A stretch of DNA of 64,000 bases from NCBI RefSeq assembly GCF_027920545.1, contig NZ_CP115859.1:806001-870000 (forward strand), in the 5' to 3' direction. Within the stretch, counting starts at the first letter, position 1. Every line of letters starts with the position of its first letter. This DNA comes from Chryseobacterium camelliae. GTDB taxonomy: Bacteria; Bacteroidota; Bacteroidia; Flavobacteriales; Weeksellaceae. Under the pieces are notes generated by a model. It was not told the origin of the DNA, did no database searches, and saw only the letters and a program-made list of their open reading frames with translations. The translations under genes and the position numbers were made by a program. Positions 18,214 to 26,892 of this stretch are shown in pieces.

Positions 18214-18660
18214 TCAGAGTACAAATACCTCTATTATAATATTTTCAAATGTAAATTTTAAAAAATTTTCAAGCTCCGATTTATATTGGCTTATCTGATT
18301 AAGATTCAAATGATCATTTTTTATATGTAGCATCACAACAATATGTATGCTTGACTGGCTAATAAAAACATCTTCAATACGGAATCCTTTTGTTGATTTC
18401 AGTTCAATGATCTTAAAAATATAATCCCGATCATTCCTTGACCGTAGCTCACCGGACCGCTTCGATGTATTTGGGCCAATCAAATACATTTCTTCTTCTA
18501 TTAACATTAACTCAACAAATACAACCGCCATAATATCCGCCAAATATTGTATAAATAACAGTCCAGGCAATATATAGCCAACAATAAAGAGCGGCAATAG
18601 AGACTTTCTGGAAAATAATATTGATTGATGATTTATAAATCTTTTGGTATAAAAGATCAT
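18214..18660 (-). CDS. uncharacterised membrane-anchored protein in the AraC operon
   Basis: 148 residues. A basic N-terminus is followed by a hydrophobic stretch of about 35 residues (SLLPLFIVGYILPGLLFIQY, then LADIMAVVFVELML) and a soluble C-terminal part of about 90 residues (IGPNTSKRSGELRSRNDRDY, FKIIELKSTKGFRIEDVFIS). I do not recognise the family. It lies 35 nt downstream of two AraC genes in the same direction and may be their regulated partner. Composition is very AT-rich, like the rest of the island, so coding status is probable rather than certain. Confidence 0.5.
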   Translation of the reverse strand: MIFYTKRFINHQSILFSRKSLLPLFIVGYILPGLLFIQYLADIMAVVFVELMLIEEEMYLIGPNTSKRSGELRSRNDRDYIFKIIELKSTKGFRIEDVFISQSSIHIVVMLHIKNDHLNLNQISQYKSELENFLKFTFENIIIEVFVL

Positions 18661-18695
18661 GAAAGTAGAGATATAATCAAATTTGTATAATCGTA

Positions 18696-19568
18696 TTAAT
18701 TATTGTGTAGTGTTACATTCATTCTAAATTCCTTTGGAGATGTTCCAAAATGTTTCTTAAAACATTTTGAAAAAGACGGATAATTTTGAAAGCCGCACTC
18801 CATAGCAATATCTAACAACAAGTTGGATGAATTGATCAATTGATGTTTTACTTCTTTAAGGATTTCCTCCTCAATACAATCAGTTGCGGTTTTTCCAAGA
18901 TATTTTTTACATAATACGTTGAGGTAGTTAGCAGTAACTCCCAGTTTACCGGCATAAAACCTAACCATTTTTTCATACTTAAAGTATTTTTTTATTAAAA
19001 GAATAAAATTGTACAAAATCGGATGGAAATGGGAATGGCCAAGTTCTTCAAAAAGTTGTTCAATTTCATTACTTATACTTTGAAGAATAATTTTCGCTTT
19101 AAGACATATAATATTGTCATCCATAATGTTGGGATCATTTTGCTCGTCTCCGATATCTTTATATTCATGAACTATTTTATTAAATTTCTCGGTAGAAAGA
19201 GCAATAACAGGATATTTTTTATATATACTTTCAGGGAATTGCAAAAAAACGCTAAAGTTTACGAACACTTCTTTGCTGATGAATAATTGATGTCCAACCG
19301 TATCAGCATCAAATTTCCAGTAATGACTTTGTTCAGGAAATACAACATGGATCTGTTTTCCTTGTATGGGAAATTCTGCATCATCAATAAAATGGGTTCC
19401 ATTCCCACTCTCAAATAGTATGACGGCAAAGAAGTCTTGTTTTACCGGGTAATCCGGTCGCCACAATTCCCTTGCCAATGCTTTGTGATAAAAAATATTT
19501 TTGCTGGTACCCAATCTTTTCTGGAGATTGGATATTTCCTCTGTTTTAATAGATATTTCAGATGCCAT
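18696..19568 (-). CDS. AraC family regulator, island copy A2
   Basis: 290 residues. The N-terminal cupin-like sensor (about 45-130) has the island signature DFFAVILFESGNGTHFID, EFPIQGKQIHVVFPEQSHYW. The C-terminal double HTH (about 190-285) has helix 1 FYAGKLGVTANYLNVLCKKY and helix 2 LDIAMECGFQNYPSFSKCFK. It starts 20 nt after its upstream AraC neighbour (19589) and precedes the 148-residue gene, forming a three-gene operon. Its closest relative in the window is 26893, with shared motifs FLQFPE.. YKKYPV and MDDNI/MDDTI. Ligand unknown. Confidence 0.88.
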   Translation of the reverse strand: MASEISIKTEEISNLQKRLGTSKNIFYHKALARELWRPDYPVKQDFFAVILFESGNGTHFIDDAEFPIQGKQIHVVFPEQSHYWKFDADTVGHQLFISKEVFVNFSVFLQFPESIYKKYPVIALSTEKFNKIVHEYKDIGDEQNDPNIMDDNIICLKAKIILQSISNEIEQLFEELGHSHFHPILYNFILLIKKYFKYEKMVRFYAGKLGVTANYLNVLCKKYLGKTATDCIEEEILKEVKHQLINSSNLLLDIAMECGFQNYPSFSKCFKKHFGTSPKEFRMNVTLHNN

Positions 19569-19588
19569 AAGTGAAAAATTTATGTTAA

Positions 19589-20443
19589 CTAGTTCATAAA
19601 AATAACAAGCATTAAAATTGCTTTTTTGTATTCATGAACAAATTCGCGGGGGGTCATTCCTGTATTTTTTTTAAAAAAAGTTGAAAAGGTTGATAAATCA
19701 GTAAAATTAAAATCATACACAATTTCCTTAATGGGTTTGACGGAAACAGTCAAACAACAGCACAACTCCAATACTACCTCATCAGTGATTATTGAAACGG
19801 CATTCTTTCCAAAGTATTTCTTACAAAGGATATTTAAATAGTTCGGAGAAATACTCAATTTATCTGCATAAAACTTTACCGTTCTTTCTTCTTTAAAATA
19901 TTTGATCACTAAAATTAAAAACTGGATAAGATGACTGGAAGGAGAGCCTAAATCATATTTTGCAGTAAATGTTTTACAGGCTTCTTTGCCTACCATTAAT
20001 ACCAAAACCCGTATTCTCGAATAGATAGTTTTCCAGAATCCAATATTTTTAGAAACCTCATTATTAATATTATTAAACTCATTAAGAAATTTATAGAAAG
20101 TAGATGGTGCCAAACTATAAACAGAATTCTCTTCGTAAAAGGAAAATGGCAGCATAAGATAGCACCTGAAAATTTCAAATATTTTTTCCGAAATTTTCAT
20201 TTGATATATTTTTGTTTTTTGGCTCTCTTCAATATCCCATTTGTAATTCTGGCCGGGGAATACCAAGTGCATCTGGTAAGGATTAATATCATACTCTATA
20301 TCGTTAAGCCTATATTTCCCTTTACCTTCTTCGATAAGTATAATGGAGAAAAACCGAGTATTTTGTTGTTTAAATTCTGTTTCTGAGTGTAATTCACTAT
20401 AAAAGATATCATTTCTTTTACCCATTAAAAATTCTATCTTCAT
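19589..20443 (-). CDS. AraC family regulator, island copy A1
   Basis: 284 residues, first gene of the operon with 18696 and 18214. The cupin-like sensor contains FFSIILIEEGKGKYRLNDIE and QMHLVFPGQNYKW. The C-terminal HTH pair contains FYADKLSISPNYLNILCKKY and LSTFSTFFKKNTGMTPREF. It is paralogous to 26041, with shared stretches YLMLPFSFY/YLMIPPSFF, FWKTIYSRIR/FWKSIYSRLK and KEIVYDFNF/KEIAYDFNF. The order A1-A2 here equals 26041-26893, so a two-gene unit has been duplicated. No promoter consensus is clear upstream. Confidence 0.88.
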   Translation of the reverse strand: MKIEFLMGKRNDIFYSELHSETEFKQQNTRFFSIILIEEGKGKYRLNDIEYDINPYQMHLVFPGQNYKWDIEESQKTKIYQMKISEKIFEIFRCYLMLPFSFYEENSVYSLAPSTFYKFLNEFNNINNEVSKNIGFWKTIYSRIRVLVLMVGKEACKTFTAKYDLGSPSSHLIQFLILVIKYFKEERTVKFYADKLSISPNYLNILCKKYFGKNAVSIITDEVVLELCCCLTVSVKPIKEIVYDFNFTDLSTFSTFFKKNTGMTPREFVHEYKKAILMLVIFMN

Positions 20444-20447
20444 ATAT

Positions 20448-20625
20448 AATTTTAATACGTTCGACTAATTTTCAATCAATACACTACGTACACCCCAAAG
20501 CCACTGAAAAACATCTGTATGAATTTCCTGGACAACAATTCAGAAGCTACAATCATGATCCCCCTTTTTTGAATATACACTCAAAGTACTGCGTAGTAGG
20601 CATTTATTATATGGCGAAATTATAG
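20448..20625 (+). pseudogene. probable remnant of a ninth AraC cupin domain
   Basis: A plus-strand open frame without a start codon reads SIHYVHPKATEKHLYEFPGQ then QF. This resembles the island sensor motif (GIHYIDDAEF...QLHFLFPGQ). The DNA at 20521-20540 (GAATTTCCTGGACAACAATT) is close to the corresponding bases of the 26041 gene. No HTH follows before the stop at 20623. A degraded copy is the best reading, but the match is short. Confidence 0.35.
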
Positions 20626-20903
20626 GTTCACAGAATCACCATTATTATTAAAATTCTTCTTTTAGTTATTCACATTATAACATTATGCTGTAAATACAAT
20701 ATCAGCTTTGTCCTGAAACAAAATAACTTCCATATTTTTATGCTACACTGGAACAAATTCTTCGACTTTTGGAAAATGAGTATAAATTCGGTAAGCGTTT
20801 TTAAATTCAGATTTAACAGTATGACAATCTCATATAATATGGGCAATTTTTTGAATAATTGAGACAGCAAAGCATTTTAAAATTACTCATACATTTGTTT
20901 ATA

Positions 20904-21069
20904 AGTTTGAAATAATAGGACAGCAAACCATAAAGGTAAATTCCCTTTTCTCATAATATTTTCGTACCGGTAATTGATTGACGACTTATTTACCGGTGTA
21001 TCTTAACCATTTATTTCACTTTAATATTGGTGGCCACGGGAACAAAACAAACCGTGGCCATTTCTTTTC
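20904..21069 (+). ncRNA. candidate small RNA 1 of the AraC island
   Basis: A -7 box TACATTTG (20890-20897) is followed by about 165 nt without an ATG-started frame and then a strong terminator. An internal inverted repeat TACCGGTAA/TTACCGGTG (near 20966-20996) would form a second hairpin. Orientation and ends are inferred from the promoter box and terminator only; there is no good -33 element. Confidence 0.4.
21031..21069 (+). terminator. strong hairpin terminator in the AraC island
   Basis: The 9-bp stem TGGCCACGG/CCGTGGCCA with a 12-nt A-rich loop is followed by TTTCTTTT. No gene ends just upstream, which supports a short non-coding transcript. Confidence 0.75.
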
Positions 21070-21368
21070 GCCCCATATTCTGTTTATTATTCTCAATACT
21101 ATCGGCAGATTAAAAACTGAAGATTATAAATACACTTTACATCTGTTATAAATAAGTAAACTAGATTAATAATATGCATAGCATATAAAATAAACATTGT
21201 ACTAATTTTGCATAAGATTAAAAATTTAAGCTGTTATACGGCAAAAAATAAACATTAGAACTATTCTACAGTTATAAAAATCCAATCAAATGATACAATA
21301 CTGTAAGTGAAAGCTCTTTACTATTTGCACTCAAAACAGCTTATAATCAAACACTATTGATGTAAAAA

Positions 21369-22232
21369 ATGAATGAATTCAATGAATATCCTTGTTTCAG
21401 TTTCAAGGATGCACAAGAATTTTTAAGCTGTAATTTAGATGTCATTTATTTAAAAACTACAGGAAAATCATATCAGTGCCATCAGCCAGCAAGGCATGAT
21501 TATTTCGTACTTATGATATTTGAAAAAGGGAGCGGGATAAACATTATTGATCATATGGAATATAAAATAACCCCCTTGCAGATGTATTTATATTTCCCAA
21601 GACAAATTCATTATTGGAAGCTCAGTAAAGATGCGGTGGTGCATGAGGTTTTAATTTCCAAGACACAGTTTAACATTTTTAGTCAGTACTTAAAACATTC
21701 TTTTTCTTATTTTAAAGAAAATCCGGTTCTTAACTTACCCCTCCCTATTTTCAATAAGATAGTAACTGAATTAAAACAAATAAGGAATGAACAAGAACGA
21801 CAGACTAAAATGCAAGAAATTATCCAATACCGTCTACGCATAATTTCCATGCTCATTAGCCGGGAGGTTTATCACAAGATCCCGTTAAAAGATAAAAACT
21901 ACCCGCCTATTCTTGATAAATTTCTCGATTTAGTAGTGTTGAAATTTATGACGGAACGCAGTGTAGATTTTTACGCAAAGCAACTTGGAATTTCAGCAAA
22001 TTATTTAACCATACTATGTCGAAAATATTTTGCGAGTACAGCAAAAGAAGTGATCATTTCACAACTTATAATGGATATTAAATATCAGCTTTCATATACC
22101 GAAAAATCCATTAAGGAAATAGGAATGGATTATTGCATCTATGAACTTTCAACATTTTCATTTTTTTTTAAAAAACATACCGGCTTATCACCAAGAGCAT
22201 ACAGAAGTAAATACTATTTCCTTTCCAAGTAA
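21369..22232 (+). CDS. AraC family regulator, island copy B
   Basis: 287 residues. The sensor half contains DYFVLMIFEKGSGINIID and QMYLYFPRQIHYWKL, the island signature with Arg in place of Gly in FPGQ. The HTH half contains FYAKQLGISANYLTILCRKY and LSTFSFFFKKHTGLSPRAY. No close partner exists in the window beyond the general family. A TACTATTTG sequence near 21319-21327 is a near match to the -7 consensus with one extra spacer base. Start ATG 21369 gives the expected length. Confidence 0.87.
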   Translation: MNEFNEYPCFSFKDAQEFLSCNLDVIYLKTTGKSYQCHQPARHDYFVLMIFEKGSGINIIDHMEYKITPLQMYLYFPRQIHYWKLSKDAVVHEVLISKTQFNIFSQYLKHSFSYFKENPVLNLPLPIFNKIVTELKQIRNEQERQTKMQEIIQYRLRIISMLISREVYHKIPLKDKNYPPILDKFLDLVVLKFMTERSVDFYAKQLGISANYLTILCRKYFASTAKEVIISQLIMDIKYQLSYTEKSIKEIGMDYCIYELSTFSFFFKKHTGLSPRAYRSKYYFLSK

Positions 22233-22489
22233 TTGTTGCCCTTAGCGTGCCATGCTGTATCTTTTGCCAAATTGCACATTGTATCAAACTCAGATTTTCT
22301 TCAATGACAGATCAAATTATTCACCATCTTGTAGCAACCATGCAAAATGAAAATTCAGAAAACAATACAATAGATCTCCAAGCAAAACACTATCAATCAG
22401 CAAATTTAACATTAAAATCACTAACAATTCAAAATATATACATTACTAAATTTTTTATACTTTTGACCAGTGATTGTATATAATTTATT

Positions 22490-23314
22490 ATGGAAACAAA
22501 TATACCTGCTCCCAAATTACCAGATGATTCGGTAGCGTATAAACAGATCAAAGGTGTTGATGATTACAACAAGACAATCAAATGCACCTATTTTTTAGTC
22601 GTTCTTTTTACAGAAGGAAGCGGAATTCATTATATAGATGATGCTGAATTTCCCATTGCAAAAAATCAGTTACATTTTTTATTTCCTGGACAGCACCATC
22701 ATTGGGTAACAGGCCCTGAAACATTTGCACACAAAGTTGTGGTCGGAAAAAAAATTTTTGAAACTTTCTCCAGCTCAGACGAATTCCATTTTATTAAACA
22801 CAACCTGAACCCGGTATTCAAACTCTCAAATAATATTTTTCAGTCTGTTAATACAGAAATGGAAAGCATCAAAAGAGATCTTGAAGTATTTGAAGAAGAT
22901 ATGTCCTGGAAAAAAATAATACAAGTAAGAATGGATCTTTTAGCCTCTATGATGAAAAGAGAAGCTGAAGCTTACATTAAAAATGATTTATTAGCAAAGT
23001 CCAATCCTGTTATTAAAAAATTTTGGGATTTAGTTAATCAGCATTATTTTGAACACAAAATCCCTAAATGGTATGCTGATAGGCTTGCAGTAACTCCAAA
23101 TTATTTAAATATTCTATGTAAAAGAAATCTTAATATTACGGCGAGTGATCTGATCCATCAGAGAATTATGCAGGAGGCAAAAAATCAATTGAGATTTTCG
23201 GAAAAGTCCGTAAAAGAAATAACTGCTGATCTCGGATTCCAGAATGTATCCGGTTTCTCCGCATTTTTTAAGAAGAAAAGCAGCTTTTCACCTACAGAAT
23301 ACAGGGGTTCATAA
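22490..23314 (+). CDS. AraC family regulator, island copy C
   Basis: 274 residues. The sensor contains YFLVVLFTEGSGIHYIDDAE, FPIAKNQLHFLFPGQHHHW and the HTH part contains WYADRLAVTPNYLNILCKRN and GFQNVSGFSAFFKKKSSFSP. It follows copy B on the same strand after a 257-bp gap that holds no supported gene. The C-terminus ends soon after HTH2 (TEYRGS), slightly shorter than its relatives. It is closest in style to the canonical island sensor, with an intact FPGQ. Confidence 0.88.
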   Translation: METNIPAPKLPDDSVAYKQIKGVDDYNKTIKCTYFLVVLFTEGSGIHYIDDAEFPIAKNQLHFLFPGQHHHWVTGPETFAHKVVVGKKIFETFSSSDEFHFIKHNLNPVFKLSNNIFQSVNTEMESIKRDLEVFEEDMSWKKIIQVRMDLLASMMKREAEAYIKNDLLAKSNPVIKKFWDLVNQHYFEHKIPKWYADRLAVTPNYLNILCKRNLNITASDLIHQRIMQEAKNQLRFSEKSVKEITADLGFQNVSGFSAFFKKKSSFSPTEYRGS

Positions 23315-23470
23315 TATTAGTATTTTCCTTACAGGATAAGGAAAAAGGCGAAATAGATATCAATAAAATAATATCAGCAACTTTTTCGATAATTCAAATA
23401 ATCATTATAATCACCTTCTCTCCTATCTTAGCCTCTGTAACTATTATTATATTAGTAAACTATTATGACT

Positions 23471-23505
23471 GACCGGTAAAAATTTCAATATTTACCGGTC
23501 TTCTT
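23471..23505 (+). terminator. hairpin terminator downstream of AraC copy C
   Basis: The perfect 10-bp stem GACCGGTAAA/TTTACCGGTC with a 10-nt loop is followed by TTCTT. It lies 157 bp past the AraC stop. The intervening DNA holds a stop-free hydrophobic frame with no start codon, ending on the hairpin. Confidence 0.75.
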
Positions 23506-23948
23506 ATGTTTACATTAATACGAAACCTTATAAAAATAAGGTCCCATACCGTAATATGAGACCATAAACATACGTGAAAAAAAATTCTGCTTAGATCAAT
23601 ATATTGATCATTTATCAAAATTGTATATGAAAAAGTGTACAAAATAAAATCCCTACTAAACCTTAGTTAAATAAAGAGTCCTGTTAACTATGCTTCTTTA
23701 TTTTCATCCAATTTTAACGTTGAATAAAATTATAAAATTATTCAAGCACTACCCGCTTCCATATTATTAAATTACTTAACAATTTTATAATACTCAAAAG
23801 CTTTTCATTCACTTGTTTATTAAAAATAATTAAAAAACACTCTATCTAAAAAACATCTAATGATAAGTTAAAATTTTTCACAAGAATTTGTAATAAAATA
23901 ACCAACTAACCGAATAAAATGCGTAACAATTATCAATCAATGGGGGAG
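23506..23948. other. 443-bp AT-rich stretch without a gene
   Basis: No supported open frame. One weak interrupted hairpin (GGTCCCATA/TATGAGACC near 23552-23575) is present. Otherwise nothing is recognised. Confidence 0.4.
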
Positions 23949-23961
23949 TAAATTTGCAGAG

Positions 23962-24043
23962 AAAGATACGATGTACAATATTTTACATTGTTTGATATTC
24001 AGTTATTAGTGTGCCGACGAAATATTAATTTCGTCGGTTTTTT
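23962..24043 (+). ncRNA. candidate small RNA 2 or leader-peptide transcript
   Basis: The -7 box TAAATTTG (23949-23956) is followed by a transcript of about 82 nt that ends at a perfect terminator. It contains a 12-codon frame (MYNILHCLIFSY, ATG at 23971) whose stop lies just before the hairpin. It could be a small RNA, or a tiny peptide gene. No gene follows closely, so attenuation is less likely. Confidence 0.42.
24014..24043 (+). terminator. strong intrinsic terminator
   Basis: The perfect 10-bp stem CCGACGAAAT/ATTTCGTCGG with loop ATTA is followed by six T. Confidence 0.9.
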
Positions 24044-24255
24044 ACAAATGATTTTTATGACATTGCAGCATGACATCTGGCCTGAGAATAATTTGTGTTA
24101 CTATTTCAAAACATTCATGTTCGTTATCAAATACCGTTTAATTAGTTTTCAATGTCATGCTTCAAAGAAATACGGAGATGAGTAAGTGATTATATGTAAA
24201 AAAGAGTCCAAGCCTGCAACTAAAAATATTAATCCAGATATTGAAAATAGAAAAA

Positions 24256-24486
24256 ATGAAAGTATTACAAAGTAAACATTGTAAAAAAATCAATAGACTT
24301 ATCGGATTCACTAAGAAAGAAATACTGCAAAATTTTGGCGGCTACAATAATAAATATTGTGAAAATGAATGGGTAATTATATTAAAGAAGAATTGGTTAG
24401 GCAGAAAAACAGTATTATTTATAGATTTTGATGAAAATGATAGGGTAATTGGGCAATATACAATCTCAACTTATAGATCGGTATAA
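24256..24486 (+). CDS. small uncharacterised protein, possibly SmpA/BamE-like fold
   Basis: 76 residues from the ATG at 24256; an upstream in-frame TTG at 24241 is less likely. The order FTKKEILQNFGGY, NEWVIILKKNWLGRKTVL, FIDFDENDRVIG resembles the pattern of small two-helix, three-strand domains of the SmpA/BamE type (helix with Gly turn, then strand pair ending in F-D-x-D-x-x-V). There is no signal peptide or lipobox, so an outer-membrane role is not supported. It lies alone between two intergenic terminators. Confidence 0.5.
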   Translation: MKVLQSKHCKKINRLIGFTKKEILQNFGGYNNKYCENEWVIILKKNWLGRKTVLFIDFDENDRVIGQYTISTYRSV

Positions 24487-24659
24487 TTTCAACTTCGATT
24501 GTGTAAAAATAATGAATGATATAGAATATTGCTCTTACATAATCAAGACTTTACCGGCAACTCACTTAATGTGAAATACTACTCCTTTTATAATTTTAAT
24601 AATCACTAAAATAAAAGCCATAAGACAAAAAGCCAAACACTTATCTATATTTGCACTCG

Positions 24660-24805
24660 AGAATCTTGGAAATAGGGGCTCACATATATTTTCAGGAATC
24701 GATCGCTGCTGGCTGTAATTTATTTTTTGACAGGAGTAAGTCTAAAAACACATTCAATCATATTTTAAACAGGAAATTTTTTTTTAAAGTTCTCCTGTTT
24801 TTTTA
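24660..24805 (+). ncRNA. candidate small RNA 3 of the AraC island
   Basis: A perfect -7 box TATATTTG (24646-24653) is followed by about 145 nt ending in a terminator hairpin. The interval has no ATG-started frame; a TTG-started frame of 47 codons runs through the terminator and is probably chance. The transcript would end just before the 3' end of the convergent AraC gene (24839). Confidence 0.42.
24767..24805 (+). terminator. intrinsic terminator
   Basis: The 8-bp stem AAACAGGA/TCCTGTTT has a T-rich loop of 18 nt and is followed by TTTTA. The upstream AAAC run could let it serve the convergent AraC gene too. Confidence 0.65.
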
Positions 24806-24838
24806 TTAACGTATAATTTGCCTATATTCTTAATTTAT

Positions 24839-25714
24839 CTAGTTTATAAGATTCGTAAATGAAAATGGATTCTCTGAAACCATCTCTCGATAACATTTAG
24901 GATAAAAGCCAGTTTTCTTTAAAATGAAAACGGAAAAGGATCCAGGATTTTGAAATCCCAAATCATATGCGATCTGCTTTATGGGAACATTTGAACCCAG
25001 GAGCAGACGTTTTGCTTCTATAACGATACGAGTATTTATAACATCTTTCGCCGTTATCCCAAGATTCTTTCTTGAGAGTATATTCAGATAATTCGAAGTG
25101 ACCGCAAGTTTTTCAGCATAAAAAGCAACAGCTCTTGACTCTGCAAAATTCGCATCAACATACTCTATAAATTTACCTATAGTAGGATTATTCTTCCGCT
25201 TATATTCAGAACTCCTTTCAAACTGATTTAAAAAATCATCTATTATTGTAATAATTATCAGCGCCCTTAATTTTAAAATTTCTGAAAACTGTATATTAGA
25301 CTGATATTCATTTTTAAGGAACTCGAACTCCAAAGTTAATTTTTCACTTATATCCAAAGGCAAGTCTACAACTGGGAAATAATTTACCTGCGTTGAAGTA
25401 AATCGTTTTTTTGCAGAAAAAATTTCAATATATTTTTTGGAAACAATAAGTTTATGTCCTCTAGTACATTGGTTTGTGTCCCAAGAATGAACTTGCCCCG
25501 GAAAAGAGATATGAATCTGATTATCTTTTTCCTCATATTTTTCAGAATCTATGGTATGAGTTCCTTTGGCTTTTTCAAAAAAAATGAATACAAAAAAATC
25601 CGGTGATTTAAAATCCTTTATAGAACTCTCTCCGACCAAGGGAATGTAGATTACATCATCCGTTAAGTTAGCCTCATATTTTAGATCCTTTATTATCCCA
25701 ACATTCTCACTCAT
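24839..25714 (-). CDS. AraC family regulator, island copy D1
   Basis: 291 residues. The sensor contains FFVFIFFEKAKGTHTIDSEK and NQIHISFPGQVHSWD; the HTH part contains FYAEKLAVTSNYLNILSRKN and LGFQNPGSFSVFILKKTGFY. It forms a subfamily with 29659: both share VIYIPL/VVYIPL near the N-terminus, EEKDxQIHISFPGQ, RGHKLIVSK and KTGFYP. The gene is convergent with candidate small RNA 3 and divergent from 26041 (326-bp gap). Confidence 0.88.
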   Translation of the reverse strand: MSENVGIIKDLKYEANLTDDVIYIPLVGESSIKDFKSPDFFVFIFFEKAKGTHTIDSEKYEEKDNQIHISFPGQVHSWDTNQCTRGHKLIVSKKYIEIFSAKKRFTSTQVNYFPVVDLPLDISEKLTLEFEFLKNEYQSNIQFSEILKLRALIIITIIDDFLNQFERSSEYKRKNNPTIGKFIEYVDANFAESRAVAFYAEKLAVTSNYLNILSRKNLGITAKDVINTRIVIEAKRLLLGSNVPIKQIAYDLGFQNPGSFSVFILKKTGFYPKCYREMVSENPFSFTNLIN

Positions 25715-26040
25715 ACTATTTTATCGTCTATTTTTATCACTTAAATCATAAAAGTAATATTTTACATCATAAAAGAGCCTGCCTTATCCAAAAACGAAAT
25801 AATTTGAATATCAAATGGAATAATTTAATCAAATAAGCGTATATATTTCTGAAAGAAAATTTCAAATTAATTTAATTACCCTGTAGCTAAACTTTAATTG
25901 TCATCCTTATTTTAATTCTATTTTTTTTTGAGTTATAATTTGAATATGCATTAGAATAATCTCAATAATTCTCAATATCCTTTGAGCTATTAATTTAGCG
26001 ATATCACTCTTATTGATGAATTGTATACATCAAACAGGTT
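25715..26040. other. 326-bp divergent intergenic region between AraC genes
   Basis: An AT-rich interval holding the upstream regions of the 24839 and 26041 regulators. No TAnnTTTG box, strong palindrome or open frame was found. Confidence 0.4.
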
Positions 26041-26844
26041 ATGAGATTAGACTTTTTAGAAAATGAAAAAAACGAGATAATTTTTAGTGAAACTAATTCT
26101 TTGATAGAATATAGTCATCAGAAATCTGACAGTTTTTTTTCGGTATTACTCATTGAAACCCATAATAATGAAGAGCAATCTTTTTATGAAATGATTCTGA
26201 AACTTCCTGGACAGCAATATCCCGACATTAAAGCAACTGAAAACATGAAAATTTCTCAGATGCAGATCTCTCTGGAAATATTTGAAATATTCAAATTCTA
26301 TCTCATGATACCTCCTTCTTTCTTTACCGTTCATCAGTATTTTAAACTCAATATCTATACCTATTCAAAACTTCTTGATGAAGCTTATAACATCAATATT
26401 CAAGTCTCAAAAAATAATGATTTTTGGAAATCCATTTATTCAAGATTAAAAATTATTTTTTTAATGATCAATAAGGAAGTGCGCCCCCTATTTTATTCGG
26501 AATATATTGTTAACAAGACTTCTACCGCAACCATTATCCAGTTTATAGAGCTCATCATTACTCACTATAAAGAGGAAAGAGCCGTAAAATATTATGCTGA
26601 TAAATTGCTTGTTTCACCTAATTATTTAAACATTCTGGCCAATAAATATTTTTCTAAAAATGCCGCAGCAATCATCAATAATGAGGTTCTGCTAGAACTC
26701 TCCAGTTGTCTTGCTATTTCTGCAAAATCTATTAAAGAGATTGCCTATGATTTTAATTTTAAAAACTTATCTACTTTTTCGATTTTTTTTAAGAAAAATA
26801 CGGGGATCACTCCTCGCGAATTCATAAACATCTATAAGAAATAA
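26041..26844 (+). CDS. AraC family regulator, island copy A1', shortened sensor
   Basis: 267 residues, paralogue of 19589. The sensor core is reduced: where A1 has the glycine-rich GKGKYRLNDIEYDINPYQMH stretch, this copy reads HNNEEQSFYEMILKLPGQQY, about 17 residues shorter. The HTH half is intact (YYADKLLVSPNYLNILANKY, LSTFSIFFKKNTGITPREF). It precedes 26893 by 48 nt, repeating the A1-A2 order of the other operon. The shortened cupin may have lost ligand binding. Confidence 0.85.
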   Translation: MRLDFLENEKNEIIFSETNSLIEYSHQKSDSFFSVLLIETHNNEEQSFYEMILKLPGQQYPDIKATENMKISQMQISLEIFEIFKFYLMIPPSFFTVHQYFKLNIYTYSKLLDEAYNINIQVSKNNDFWKSIYSRLKIIFLMINKEVRPLFYSEYIVNKTSTATIIQFIELIITHYKEERAVKYYADKLLVSPNYLNILANKYFSKNAAAIINNEVLLELSSCLAISAKSIKEIAYDFNFKNLSTFSIFFKKNTGITPREFINIYKK

Positions 26845-26892
26845 GTTTGAAGATCTCATTCAATTTTTCTAATCACAAACTCTCGCTGAAAT

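Noticed and set aside
22247..22483. 78-codon frame between AraC copies B and C
   Set aside because: No similarity or sensible start; probably chance in the intergenic gap.
23988..24185. 65-codon frame
   Set aside because: It runs through a strong terminator hairpin and lacks protein-like features.
24667..24810. TTG-started 47-codon frame in candidate small RNA 3
   Set aside because: It reads through the terminator and has a low-complexity end; a small RNA is more likely.
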